Below, piece by piece: positions 35,419 to 42,726 of a DNA stretch of 57,931 bases. The notes beneath the pieces were generated by a model. It made no database searches and had not been told where the DNA came from. It saw only the letters and a program-made list of their open reading frames with translations. The number at the start of each line of letters is the position of its first letter. The stretch's first letter is position 1. The stretch covers positions 1-57,931 of the forward strand of contig NZ_CP121649.1 of the NCBI RefSeq assembly GCF_029714205.1, written 5' to 3'. The stretch comes from Methylobacterium sp. CB376. GTDB lineage: Bacteria; Pseudomonadota; Alphaproteobacteria; Rhizobiales; Beijerinckiaceae. The position numbers and the translations under genes were made by a program.

Positions 35419-35683
35419 CTAGTTGTCTGGATGCGAGACCTCCTTGGCGTCTGCGACCACCTTGAGCGCTGCGGGGAGCGCGTCCGGATCAGGCGGCCTA
35501 GTGACGGGCTTGGCCAGCTCCGGCTTCGCCTTCAGCCGCTCACGCAGGACCCTGTCCGGTGAGCGGCTGAAGGCGAAGCCGGAGCTGGCCAAGCCCGTCA
35601 CTAGGCCGCCTGATCCGGACGCGCTCCCCGCAGCGCTCAAGGTGGTCGCAGACGCCAAGGAGGTCTCGCATCCAGACAACTAG
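35419..35683. repeat. 265-bp near-perfect palindrome (two 125-bp arms)
   Basis: 35419-35543 and 35559-35683 are exact reverse complements around a 15-base centre. Each arm encodes the same gene tail: ERLKAKPELAKPVTRPPDP, then ALPAALKVVADAKEVSHPDN and a stop. Such a long palindrome would form a cruciform and is usually deleted in cells, so it is either very recent or an assembly artefact. The tail belongs to an unrecognised protein. Confidence 0.9.
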
Positions 35684-35692
35684 TGCAGTGAC

Positions 35693-35832
35693 TCAGACGG
35701 ATGGTGCAGCCTGGCTGTTGAGGATAGCGGCCGCGGGCTTGGTCCAGACGAAGGGCCTGGGCTGCTCGTTGTTCTCGGCGATGTAGCGCTTGATCGCCGC
35801 TTGCAGGTCCACGATCCCGGTGAACGTCCCGC
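35693..35832 (-). pseudogene. IS630-family C-terminal remnant (minus strand)
   Basis: VDLQAAIKRYIAENNEQPRP, then FVWTKPAAAILNSQAAPSV and stop, is the end of an IS630-type DDE transposase. Confidence 0.65.
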
Positions 35833-35845
35833 GCCGCAGCCGCCG

Positions 35846-35940
35846 AGGGGCTATGGTCGGCCATCGGGAGGCTCGTCGACACCATCACGCCCGACGAGTG
35901 TGCCCACTTCTTCGCCGCTGCAGGCTACGATCCAGATTAA
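35846..35940 (+). pseudogene. IS630-family C-terminal remnant (plus strand)
   Basis: EGLWSAIGRLVDTITPDECA, then HFFAAAGYDPD and TAA at 35938-35940, matches the tail of another IS630 transposase subtype. Confidence 0.6.
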
Positions 35941-36064
35941 ACCGAAAACGCTCTAGACGGTCCAGAAGATCGGCGTCGATCGTCAGTGTCACCTCAAGCC
36001 GCGGCGGGACTGGTGCAGCGGCAATATCAAATTCAGCGGATGGCCTTTCCAGTACATCGACCAT
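35941..36064 (-). pseudogene. Antitoxin-like gene truncated by the IS630 remnant
   Basis: The frame reads MVDVLERPSAEFDIAAAPVP, then PRLEVTLTIDADLLDRLERF and is then cut. The RLEVTLTIDADLLDRLERF segment resembles the strand-helix entry of small antitoxins. A TATAAT lies nine bases before the ATG, which would give a nearly leaderless message. No toxin is adjacent. Confidence 0.45.
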
Positions 36065-36123
36065 GGCAGGCCTATTATACTACGAGATCGATTTAAAAAC
36101 TGCTTAAGCCTCGTGCTGGCAGG

Positions 36124-36288
36124 TCATCGCTTTGGCGCCTGCTCCAGGAGGTCGCGCGGTGCATCCAGCTTTCCGGCCTGTAAGGCTTCGCGCAGCACCT
36201 TTTCTATGCGGGGGACATGACCACGGCCCGTCGCTTTGATTGCCTTTGCCTGATCGGCGGGGAGGTACAGCGTGCGCCGTCCGGTCAT
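36124..36288 (-). CDS. 54-residue RHH-like third gene of the HigBA operon
   Basis: MTGRRTLYLPADQAKAIKAT, then GRGHVPRIEKVLREALQAGK and LDAPRDLLEQAPKR. The strand RRTLYLP and the helix GRGHVPRIEKVLREAL resemble BrnA-type RHH antitoxins (GRGYQTRIN-like core). Its ATG overlaps the higA stop by four bases (ATGA), so it is translated with HigBA. It is very small and complete. The role may be DNA binding for autoregulation or a second antitoxin. Confidence 0.6.
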   Translation of the reverse strand: MTGRRTLYLPADQAKAIKATGRGHVPRIEKVLREALQAGKLDAPRDLLEQAPKR

Positions 36289-36566
36289 GCCAGCTCCAGC
36301 CGCACTTTGCGGCCAACGACGGCGGCGGCACGCTTCACAGTGTCGAGCTGCACCTTGTCATTCTCCGGGTCCAGCAGGCGGTCGAGCTGGGCGCGGCTGG
36401 TGTGCATGCGCTTCGCCATGACGCTTTTTGTGATGCCCTGCTCCTTCATGGCCTGCTCGATCTGCCAGGCCAGGACGCGCTTGGTCGCCTGTTCGTTGAC
36501 CTCCTCGCGGGTGCCTTCCTCTTCGAGGAAGCTGTCGAACGACGATCCGATATGTTTATTTGTCAT
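36285..36566 (-). CDS. higA: HigA-type antitoxin (XRE HTH)
   Basis: The 93-residue protein has an XRE HTH at about 36-66 (WQIEQAMKEQGITKSVMAKR MHTSRAQLDRLL) and a C-terminal strand region VQLDTVKRAAAVVGRKVRLE. The N-terminal acidic segment SFDSFLEEEGTREEV probably binds the toxin. It overlaps higB by 11 bases and the third gene by four. It would repress the operon through the palindrome at 36929. Confidence 0.88.
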   Translation of the reverse strand: MTNKHIGSSFDSFLEEEGTREEVNEQATKRVLAWQIEQAMKEQGITKSVMAKRMHTSRAQLDRLLDPENDKVQLDTVKRAAAVVGRKVRLELA

Positions 36567-36915
36567 TTTTCTCCACCTTCTTCTGTCGTTTGCGGGCTTT
36601 GGTCAGTTCGGCATCGGGCGTCTTCTGCGTTTTCTTAATGAAGGCGTGCAGCAGAACCATATGACCGTGGGCAATGCAGAACAGGACGCGCGAAATCCGC
36701 CCGTCCGAAAGGTCGCTGCGCACCTCCCACAGGCCTGCGCCCATGGGCCGGCACGTCGGCATGCCGACCGGCCAGCCGAATTCGACCGTGGCAATGTCCT
36801 GGCCGATGACCTTGCGATCGTCCGGGGTCTGGTCCTTCAACCATTCCCTGACCGGCTCCTTGCCGCTGTCGGTGGCGTAGAACGCCGCCGGCAGCTTTTT
36901 CAGCTCCTGCTCCAT
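36556..36915 (-). CDS. higB: HigB-type toxin (RelE/ParE, phage Gp49-like)
   Basis: The 119-residue protein matches the Gp49-like HigB family: FYATDSGKEPVREWLKDQTP, then MGAGLWEVRSDLSDGRISRV and LFCIAHGHMVLLHAFIKKTQ KTP. Such toxins cleave mRNA at the ribosome. The toxin comes first in the operon, as in HigBA. The start could be the Met at 36915 or two codons earlier; GAAGGTG lies in front. Confidence 0.88.
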   Translation of the reverse strand: MEQELKKLPAAFYATDSGKEPVREWLKDQTPDDRKVIGQDIATVEFGWPVGMPTCRPMGAGLWEVRSDLSDGRISRVLFCIAHGHMVLLHAFIKKTQKTPDAELTKARKRQKKVEKNDK

Positions 36916-36928
36916 CCGCACCTTCTAC

Positions 36929-36941
36929 GGTACATCGTACC
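36929..36941. promoter_or_regulatory. Palindromic operator of the HigBA operon
   Basis: GGTACATCGTACC lies 14 bases upstream of higB, a typical position for HigA autorepression. Confidence 0.55.
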
Positions 36942-37208
36942 TTAAAAGATACAGGGTTTGCCAGCAGAAAAGCGATTTTCTCCATAAAGCCCCTCGGATG
37001 CCGTTCCCCCCTCGCCAAGCCCCTTACGCTGGCGCCGCCTGGCGCGATTTCCGGCTCCGTGGCTGCGGTGTGATGCTTCGAGGGTGTCGGAGTAGGGTCA
37101 GAAGACCAGAGGCCCACAGGCGGCGATTTTTGAGCCGCCACGCCGCCGCCGCGCTTCCAGTGCTCAATGGCCAGCCGGGAGGTCGCCATGCTGTTACGCG
37201 TGATCCAG
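36942..37208. other. Stretch between HigBA and IS6
   Basis: No supported gene. It should hold the higB promoter. It contains an MATSRLAIEHWK-like open frame on the minus strand that I could not support. Confidence 0.35.
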
Positions 37209-38101
37209 GGGCCTGTCGCAAACGCGAACGGGCTCGCGTTCATGGGTCGTTAGCCATACCCGCCCAGCTTGCCGCTCCGCCTCGGAGCCGGCCCATGATC
37301 CTGAACGCCCTCGCCCTCAAGCTGAAGAGAGAGGCCCGCGGCGACTTCACGGGCCGGCACTTCGAAGCCACTCTCATCGTCCAGGCCGTCTCCTGGTACC
37401 TGCGCTACGCGCTCAGCTACCGCGACATCGAGGAGATGCTGCTGGAGCGGGGTATGGGGGTGGACCACTCCACCATCAACCGCTGGGTGCTGGCCTACGC
37501 GCCCGCCATCGAGCGGCGCCTGCGCCGGTTCCGCAAGCCGCATTGCGGGTCCGTGAGGGTGGACGAGACCTATATCAAGGTGCGTGGCCAGTGGCGCTAT
37601 CTGTACCGGGCCATCGACAAGCATGGCGAGGCGGTCGACTTCCTGCTCACCGCCAACCGCGACCTGGAAGCGGCCAAGCGCTTCTTCCGCAAGATGCTAC
37701 AGGATCAGCCGCTTCTCGCGCCCGACCGCATCGGCACCGATGGTGCTGGCCCTTACCCGCCGGCGATCGCCGAGAGCCGCAAGGAGGGCCTGCTGCCACG
37801 CGCGCCCATCCACCACGTCACCAAGCACTTGCAGCAAGGGATTGAGAGCGACCACTTCCGGGTCAAGCGGCCGATGCCACGGGTCGGGGGCTTCCGCGCG
37901 TTCCACACGGCGCGGCGGACGATCCAGGGCTTCGAGGCCATGCTTTGGCTGCGCAAGGGTTTCGGGTTCTCAGGGGCGTGGACGGTCCGGGAGCAGAACC
38001 GACTGCTCGCGCAGTGCTTCGGACTTCCCGTGGCGAACAAAGCGTGAAAGCGGGACGGCAGAGACCCTTCTGCGGCCTGGACCCCAGTTTGCGACAGGCC
38101 C
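37209..38101 (+). mobile_element. IS6-family insertion sequence
   Basis: Ends GGGCCTGTCGCAAAC at 37209 and the exact inverse ending at 38101 enclose one transposase gene (893 bp total). No 8-bp duplication flanks it. A truncated second copy abuts it at 38102. Confidence 0.9.
37295..38047 (+). CDS. IS6-family transposase
   Basis: The full-length 250-residue transposase has the N-terminal zinc-finger-less IS6 start FTGRHFEATLIVQAVSWYLR YALSYRDIEEML. The DDE residues lie in SVRVDETYIKVRGQWRYLYR, IGTDGAGPYPPAI and QGIESDHFRVKRPMPRVGGF. IS6 elements move by replicative cointegration, which readily produces inversions and deletions like those seen nearby. Confidence 0.93.
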   Translation: MILNALALKLKREARGDFTGRHFEATLIVQAVSWYLRYALSYRDIEEMLLERGMGVDHSTINRWVLAYAPAIERRLRRFRKPHCGSVRVDETYIKVRGQWRYLYRAIDKHGEAVDFLLTANRDLEAAKRFFRKMLQDQPLLAPDRIGTDGAGPYPPAIAESRKEGLLPRAPIHHVTKHLQQGIESDHFRVKRPMPRVGGFRAFHTARRTIQGFEAMLWLRKGFGFSGAWTVREQNRLLAQCFGLPVANKA

Positions 38102-38305
38102 GGGCGTAGCGCAGGTACCAGGAGACGGCCTGGACGATGAGGGTGGCTTCGAAGTGCCGGCCCCGGAAGTCGCCACGGGCCTCTCTCTTCAGCGCGAGGG
38201 CGAGGGCGTTCAGGATCATGGGCCGGCTCCGAGGCGGAGGCGGCAAACTGGGCAGGTATGGCTAACGATCGGTGAATGCCGGCCCGTTCGCGTTTGCGAC
38301 AGGCC
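38102..38305 (-). mobile_element. Truncated IS6 left end, inverted
   Basis: Reading on the minus strand from 38305: GGGCCTGTCGCAAAC, then the start of the same transposase (MILNALALALKREARGDFRG) to WYLRYA, where the intact IS6 begins. The sequence is slightly diverged from the intact copy. Confidence 0.8.
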
Positions 38306-38308
38306 CGA

Positions 38309-38503
38309 CGCGCCTCCATGGCTTGTCGGACTTTGTCGGGCTCCCAACAGCCCGGTGGCGTCTGCGCCAATCCCCCACGGCAGCCATAAAGCATTGCAAT
38401 AATTGCGAAAAGTTCGTCGGGCGGCGCTGGCACATCGCTTGCGCAACGAGGGTGCGACGGCAGCGGAAGTCGCTGCCGGCCGTGACGTGGGGAGCGATGT
38501 CGC
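38309..38503. repeat. 195-bp inverted repeat, copy 2
   Basis: Reverse complement of 32635-32829 with about four mismatches; directly adjacent to the truncated IS6 end. Confidence 0.85.
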
Positions 38504-38580
38504 TACCAACCACGCGCGGTTCGACCGAGGGTAGGAAGGCGCCACCCTGGGACGACTGCGGCAATCAGTGGAGAGCTGAT

Positions 38581-39351
38581 ATGAATACGTTCAGTGAAGA
38601 CGATGCTGTGAAGAGCTGGATCCATAATGCTCCTCAGTATCACGATTATTTCTTGTTCGCCGACAACGTCGCGGCGACGGCGGGCGGGACGTTTCTCGGT
38701 GAGAACACTGCCGATCCGAATGCGACCGGCACGGCGATCTACACGGAACTCAGCAACCTTCCGACCGCCGTCTCCAGCATCCTCAAGCACAGCCAGAAGC
38801 GCGCCAATTTCCACCCGGCCACGACCAGCCCGGAGGTGCTGGCGGCAGCGTTCAACGGCTACGTGACCGAGATCGACAACAACCCTTTCTTGGCCCTCTC
38901 GAGGAATACCGCCACCAAGATGGCCTATGAAGACAAAAATTACAACGCCCTCTTCGATCAAATCTGCAGCCTGTACGCAGGACTTTCGGAGGATGACCTG
39001 AGAAATATTGAGAAAACCATCTCTGATATGGCGAAATCTGTCTCCAGCGAGAACCATTCAGAAGAATGGAAGAATTTGTTCTCTCAATCTACCATCAACA
39101 TGAGGGACCCATCGCAGCCTAAGCTCTATTTGTACTACACTGCACTGTACATGTCCCACGACAAGAGTAAAAAGAAGGAGGTTGCGCGGCAGGGCTTTGA
39201 GGTGCGTTGCACCGAGTTCTCTATCCTGACTCTGAAAATCAAGGCCAGCGCCGGCAAGCTTGTGGCGCTCGATACGACGAACGTCACCGACTGGCTGCGC
39301 GACTCCACGAGTCCCACGGACCCCAACGTCAAGCTCTGCTTCCAGGCGTAA
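38581..39351 (+). CDS. Orphan 256-residue protein
   Basis: It starts MNTFSEDDAVKSWIHNAPQY after GGAGAG and ends KLCFQA. The protein is rich in polar residues, lacks a signal peptide and has helical segments (ALFDQICSLYAGLSEDDLRN IEKTISDMA) followed by a C-terminal strand-rich part (EFSILTLKIKASAGKLVALD). Base composition is less GC-rich than the surroundings, suggesting transfer. I do not recognise the family. It stands alone between IS debris and the phaE duplicate. Confidence 0.6.
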   Translation: MNTFSEDDAVKSWIHNAPQYHDYFLFADNVAATAGGTFLGENTADPNATGTAIYTELSNLPTAVSSILKHSQKRANFHPATTSPEVLAAAFNGYVTEIDNNPFLALSRNTATKMAYEDKNYNALFDQICSLYAGLSEDDLRNIEKTISDMAKSVSSENHSEEWKNLFSQSTINMRDPSQPKLYLYYTALYMSHDKSKKKEVARQGFEVRCTEFSILTLKIKASAGKLVALDTTNVTDWLRDSTSPTDPNVKLCFQA

Positions 39352-39509
39352 CCCGTCCGGGGCCGGCCCGCCCGCCGACGAGCGAGGGCCGGCACCACGG
39401 ATCGTCGGCTCCCCCCCGCTCGCCGGGGTTCGCGAGCCGGGCGACCTCGGCGAGGCGTTGTGGCGGATCGGTGCTCATGGGTCACCTTGCCCGCAGCTCT
39501 AGGGGGAGA

Positions 39510-40157
39510 ATGGACATGACAGAAACCGAGAGGCTTTATGAGACCCTGTCCAAGATCGCCGAGGCGGCCAACACCGCCGTCAGGCATTGGCACGACTGGG
39601 AAGCCCTGGAACAGGCCCAACACTCGTATCAGCAGGGCTGGGAGGCCGCTCAGGCGGTCTCGGCGACCTTTGCCAAGAGCCTGAAGGGCGGAGGCGAGGT
39701 GCGAGATCCAATCGCGGCCGATGTCCTGGCCAAGATCTTCGACCCGCACGGATGGATCTGCATCACGGGCGCGGTCGATGAAGCGCTGAAACGGATGGCC
39801 GAAGGACCGCGCCTCGCCGATCTCTGGAACGTCGAGCGCAAGTTCGCGGCCGTGTTCACGGCCTGGGTGGCGCTGCACCGGCGCAATCTCGAACACAACG
39901 CCCTGATGATGGAGGTCTGGAAGAAGGCGACGGCGGCCTTCTCCGCCGTGGTCAATGAACGGTCCAAGAACGAGCAGGGGATCGCGTCGAGCCGCGAGCT
40001 GATGGCGCTCTTCGCCATCTGCTGGTTTTGTTCCGGTTGGTCTGGCGGTTCCAATCCTTCGCTAGTGCACAGATGCCGACGAACGCATCACACGCTCGGT
40101 CATCAACTTCTTGCTGAAACACGAGAAATCACGCTGAGCTTTAGAGCTCGCGCCTAG
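39510..40157 (+). CDS. Chimeric PhaE-like protein
   Basis: The 215-residue frame begins with a unique MDMTETERLYETLSKIAEAA NTAVRHWH, then enters the exact duplicate of phaE at 39594 (DWEALEQAQHSYQQGWEAAQ) and leaves it at 40011, ending in an unrelated FAICWFCSGWSGGSNPS tail. The RBS is AGGGGGAGA. The PhaE C-terminal coiled coil is missing. It lies 18 bases before the acyl-CoA synthetase. It could be a functional PhaE variant or a rearrangement relic. Confidence 0.5.
   Translation: MDMTETERLYETLSKIAEAANTAVRHWHDWEALEQAQHSYQQGWEAAQAVSATFAKSLKGGGEVRDPIAADVLAKIFDPHGWICITGAVDEALKRMAEGPRLADLWNVERKFAAVFTAWVALHRRNLEHNALMMEVWKKATAAFSAVVNERSKNEQGIASSRELMALFAICWFCSGWSGGSNPSLVHRCRRTHHTLGHQLLAETREITLSFRARA
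39594..40011. repeat. 418-bp inverted duplication, copy 2
   Basis: Same sequence as the reverse complement of 29054-29471, joined to different DNA at both ends. Confidence 0.85.
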
Positions 40158-40175
40158 ATCGCAGGAGGCATCCTC

Positions 40176-41810
40176 ATGACTGCCAAGACCATCTACGACC
40201 ATGGCCTCGACCGGAACCCGGCCAATTTCCAGCCGCTGACGCCCCTCACCTTCCTGGAGCGCACCGCGACGGTCTTCCCGGACCATGTCGCGGTCATCTA
40301 CGGTTCTCTGCGGCGCAGCTACCGCGACTTCTATGCCCGCACGCGGCGTCTCGCCTCGGCCCTCGCGGCCCGCGGGATCGGGCGCGGCGACACGGTGGCG
40401 GTCATGCTCCCCAACACGCCCGCCTTGATCGAGTGCCACTACGGCGTGCCGATGACCGGCGCCGTGCTCAACACCCTCAACACCCGTCTGGACGCGGCGA
40501 TGATCGCCTCCTTCCTCGATCATGGCGAAGCCAAGGTGCTGATCACCGACCGGGAATTCGCGCGGGTGATCAAGCCGGCGCTCGCGCACGCGAAGGTCAG
40601 ACCCCTCGTCATCGACTACGACGACCCGGAATTCAGCGGTGAGGGCGAGCGCCTGGGCAGCCTGGACTACGAGGCGTTCCTGGCCTCCGGCGACCCCGCC
40701 CATGCCTGGTCCCTGCCCGGCGACGAGCGGGACGCGATCACGCTCAACTACACGTCCGGGACCACGGGCGATCCCAAGGGGGTGGTCTACGATCACCGCG
40801 GCGCCTGTCTGCAAGCGGTTGGCAACGTCGTGACCACCGGCCTCGGCAAGCACCCGGTCTATCTCTGGACGCTGCCGATGTTCCACTGCAACGGCTGGTG
40901 CTTTCCCTGGACGCTGTCGGTGGTGGCGGGCACGCATGTCTGCCTGCGGCAGGTGCGGGCCAAGGCGGTGTACGACGCGATCGCGGACCACGGCGTCACG
41001 CATCTCTGCGGCGCCCCGGTCGTGATGCAGCAGCTGCTGAACGCGCCTGCGGCGGAGCGCCGGGCACTGCCGCACCCGGTGTCGTTCGTCGTCGGCGGCG
41101 CGCCCCCGCCCGAGGCGGGCTTGGCCGGAATGGCGGAGGCGGGCTTCGACGTGACCCACGTCTACGGCCTCACCGAGACCTACGGGCCGGCCGTGGTCAA
41201 CGAGTGGCACGCGGATTGGGACGCGCTGACCACGCCCGAGCAGGCGGCCCGCAAGGCGCGCCAGGGCGTGCGCTACCCGCCCCTCGAGGCGCTCGACGTG
41301 CTCGATCCCAAGACGATGCGGCCAGTGCCGGCGGACGGCCAGACCGTCGGCGAGGTGATGTTCCGCGGCAACGTGGTGATGCGCGGCTACCTCAAGAACC
41401 CGAAGGCCACCGAGGAGGCATTCCGGGGCGGCTGGTTCCATTCGGGCGACCTCGGCGTGAAGCACCCGGACGGCTACCTCCAGCTCAAGGACCGCTCGAA
41501 GGACATCATCATCTCGGGGGGCGAGAACATCTGGTCGATCGAGGTCGAGGAGGCGTTGTTCAAGCACCCGGCGGTCGCGGACGCCGGGGTGGTCGGCAAG
41601 CCGGACGAGAAGTGGGGCGAGGCGGTCTGCGCCTTCGTTGAGCGGAAGAACGGCTTCGAGATGGTCTCGGCCGAGGAGCTGATCGACTGGTGCCGCCAGT
41701 CGCTCGCCAGCTACAAGGTGCCCAAGCACGTCTTCTTCACCGAGCTTCCGAAGAACTCGACCGGCAAGACCAACAAGGTCCAACTTCGGGAAATGGGCAA
41801 GGCACTGTGA
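40176..41810 (+). CDS. Acyl-CoA synthetase (AMP-binding)
   Basis: This 544-residue ANL-family enzyme has the P-loop LNYTSGTTGDPKGVVYDH, the A5 motif VYGLTETYGPA, the A7/A8 hinge GWFHSGDLGVKHPDGYLQLK DRSKDIIISGG and the catalytic Lys in NSTGKTNKVQL. It is most like medium/long-chain fatty-acyl-CoA synthetases. An AGGAGG RBS precedes the ATG. Activated acyl-CoA could feed a PHA synthase, which fits the chimeric phaE in front. The substrate is not readable from sequence. Confidence 0.92.
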   Translation: MTAKTIYDHGLDRNPANFQPLTPLTFLERTATVFPDHVAVIYGSLRRSYRDFYARTRRLASALAARGIGRGDTVAVMLPNTPALIECHYGVPMTGAVLNTLNTRLDAAMIASFLDHGEAKVLITDREFARVIKPALAHAKVRPLVIDYDDPEFSGEGERLGSLDYEAFLASGDPAHAWSLPGDERDAITLNYTSGTTGDPKGVVYDHRGACLQAVGNVVTTGLGKHPVYLWTLPMFHCNGWCFPWTLSVVAGTHVCLRQVRAKAVYDAIADHGVTHLCGAPVVMQQLLNAPAAERRALPHPVSFVVGGAPPPEAGLAGMAEAGFDVTHVYGLTETYGPAVVNEWHADWDALTTPEQAARKARQGVRYPPLEALDVLDPKTMRPVPADGQTVGEVMFRGNVVMRGYLKNPKATEEAFRGGWFHSGDLGVKHPDGYLQLKDRSKDIIISGGENIWSIEVEEALFKHPAVADAGVVGKPDEKWGEAVCAFVERKNGFEMVSAEELIDWCRQSLASYKVPKHVFFTELPKNSTGKTNKVQLREMGKAL

Positions 41811-41877
41811 GGGCAAGTGGCCGTCGGCACAACTGGAGAGGCGACGGCCCGAGAGGGCCGGGGATGAACCCTGCCGT

Positions 41878-41975
41878 TTGACGAGCCGCTCGCGCCGGCT
41901 GACGCTGTTCGGTCGCAAGGCGTCGGGCGACCTCTTCCGGGACCTTACCAGTCCTGATGCTCAGGCGGTTTGCCG
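41878..41975 (+). pseudogene. C-terminal remnant of an HNH-like protein
   Basis: SRSRRLTLFGRKASGDLFRD repeats the C-terminus of the HNH protein at 22280-22356. The rest is missing; miniature element C starts at 41976. Confidence 0.5.
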
Positions 41976-42169
41976 GGGCGTGTCGCAAACGTTCAACGCC
42001 CGAAAAAATCGTCTCCGAACAGGGCGTGACGAGGCCTGCTCACCGCCTGCTGACCCCCTCCGACGAGGCTGGCGAAGCAGTTTGACGAGCCCGGTATCGG
42101 CCTGACGGACCGGTGTGCGCCTACGCGGGGAGCATAATTTTCTCCGCCAAAAATCTTTGCGACACGCCC
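41976..42169 (+). mobile_element. Miniature inverted-repeat element, copy C (194 bp)
   Basis: The same 14-bp ends as the other copies. Subtype 2: six-A run and AACAGGG, shared only with copy D. Confidence 0.9.
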
Positions 42170-42287
42170 GGATGAAGCGCCAGGGCGCCGCCTAGCACGG
42201 CAGCAGCACGCACAACCTAAAGTCACCAACCCGATTTGCGAGAGCAGATCCGGGAACAGGAAACCTATGTTCAAATCAAACGACGGA

Positions 42288-42325
42288 AGACCCGGCGGTT
42301 TGGTTGGCTCCCGGCCGCCGGGTCT
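42288..42325 (+). other. Hairpin in the leader of the primase operon
   Basis: AGACCCGGCGG (42288-42298) pairs with CCGCCGGGTCT (42315-42325), an 11-bp perfect stem 18 bases before the first gene. There is no T-run; it could be a leader structure. Confidence 0.45.
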
Positions 42326-42342
42326 GAAGTGTAGGAGTAAAT

Positions 42343-42726
42343 ATGCAAGGAAAATCTCTACACGAGCGCGCTGCCTCTGGCAAGCGTGACGATGAAGCCG
42401 CGGCCAAGCGCGCGGAAGAGTACCTGCGGCAACATTTCCCCGGCTTCAGCGGCTGGGCTCCCTGTGACGACCCGACCGGCCACATCAGCCACGGCACGCC
42501 CGAGATGCTGGCCGTGTTCGCAATCGGGTGCTTGGAGGGCTTGATCGCTCACGCGGACATGGCAATCCGCTGCCTGCAGCGGCACGACCAGCCCGGCATG
42601 CGGGCGCACATCCGCAGCCACATCCGCGCCGAGCGCGAGTTCGAGCGGACTGGCGTCGAGATCATCGGCATGCTGTTCGAGCCGAAGATGCAGGCCAAAG
42701 CCGCAATCGCCGGGGTGGCCGCATGA
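42343..42726 (+). CDS. Small protein preceding the primase
   Basis: The 127-residue helical protein (RAEEYLRQHFPGFSGWAPCD, then AVFAIGCLEGLIAHADMAIR and ERTGVEIIGMLFEPKMQ) starts after AGGAG and overlaps the primase start by four bases (ATGA). It is the first gene of the replication operon of the mobile module. The family is not recognised; a replication accessory is likely by position. Confidence 0.7.
   Translation: MQGKSLHERAASGKRDDEAAAKRAEEYLRQHFPGFSGWAPCDDPTGHISHGTPEMLAVFAIGCLEGLIAHADMAIRCLQRHDQPGMRAHIRSHIRAEREFERTGVEIIGMLFEPKMQAKAAIAGVAA

Noticed and set aside
35419..35683. Identical 86-codon genes on both strands
   Set aside because: They are one gene tail mirrored by the palindrome; neither has a supported start.
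40062..41918. 618-codon frame antisense to the acyl-CoA synthetase
   Set aside because: Shadow frame of a high-GC gene; composition is Arg/Ala/Val-rich and matches no family.
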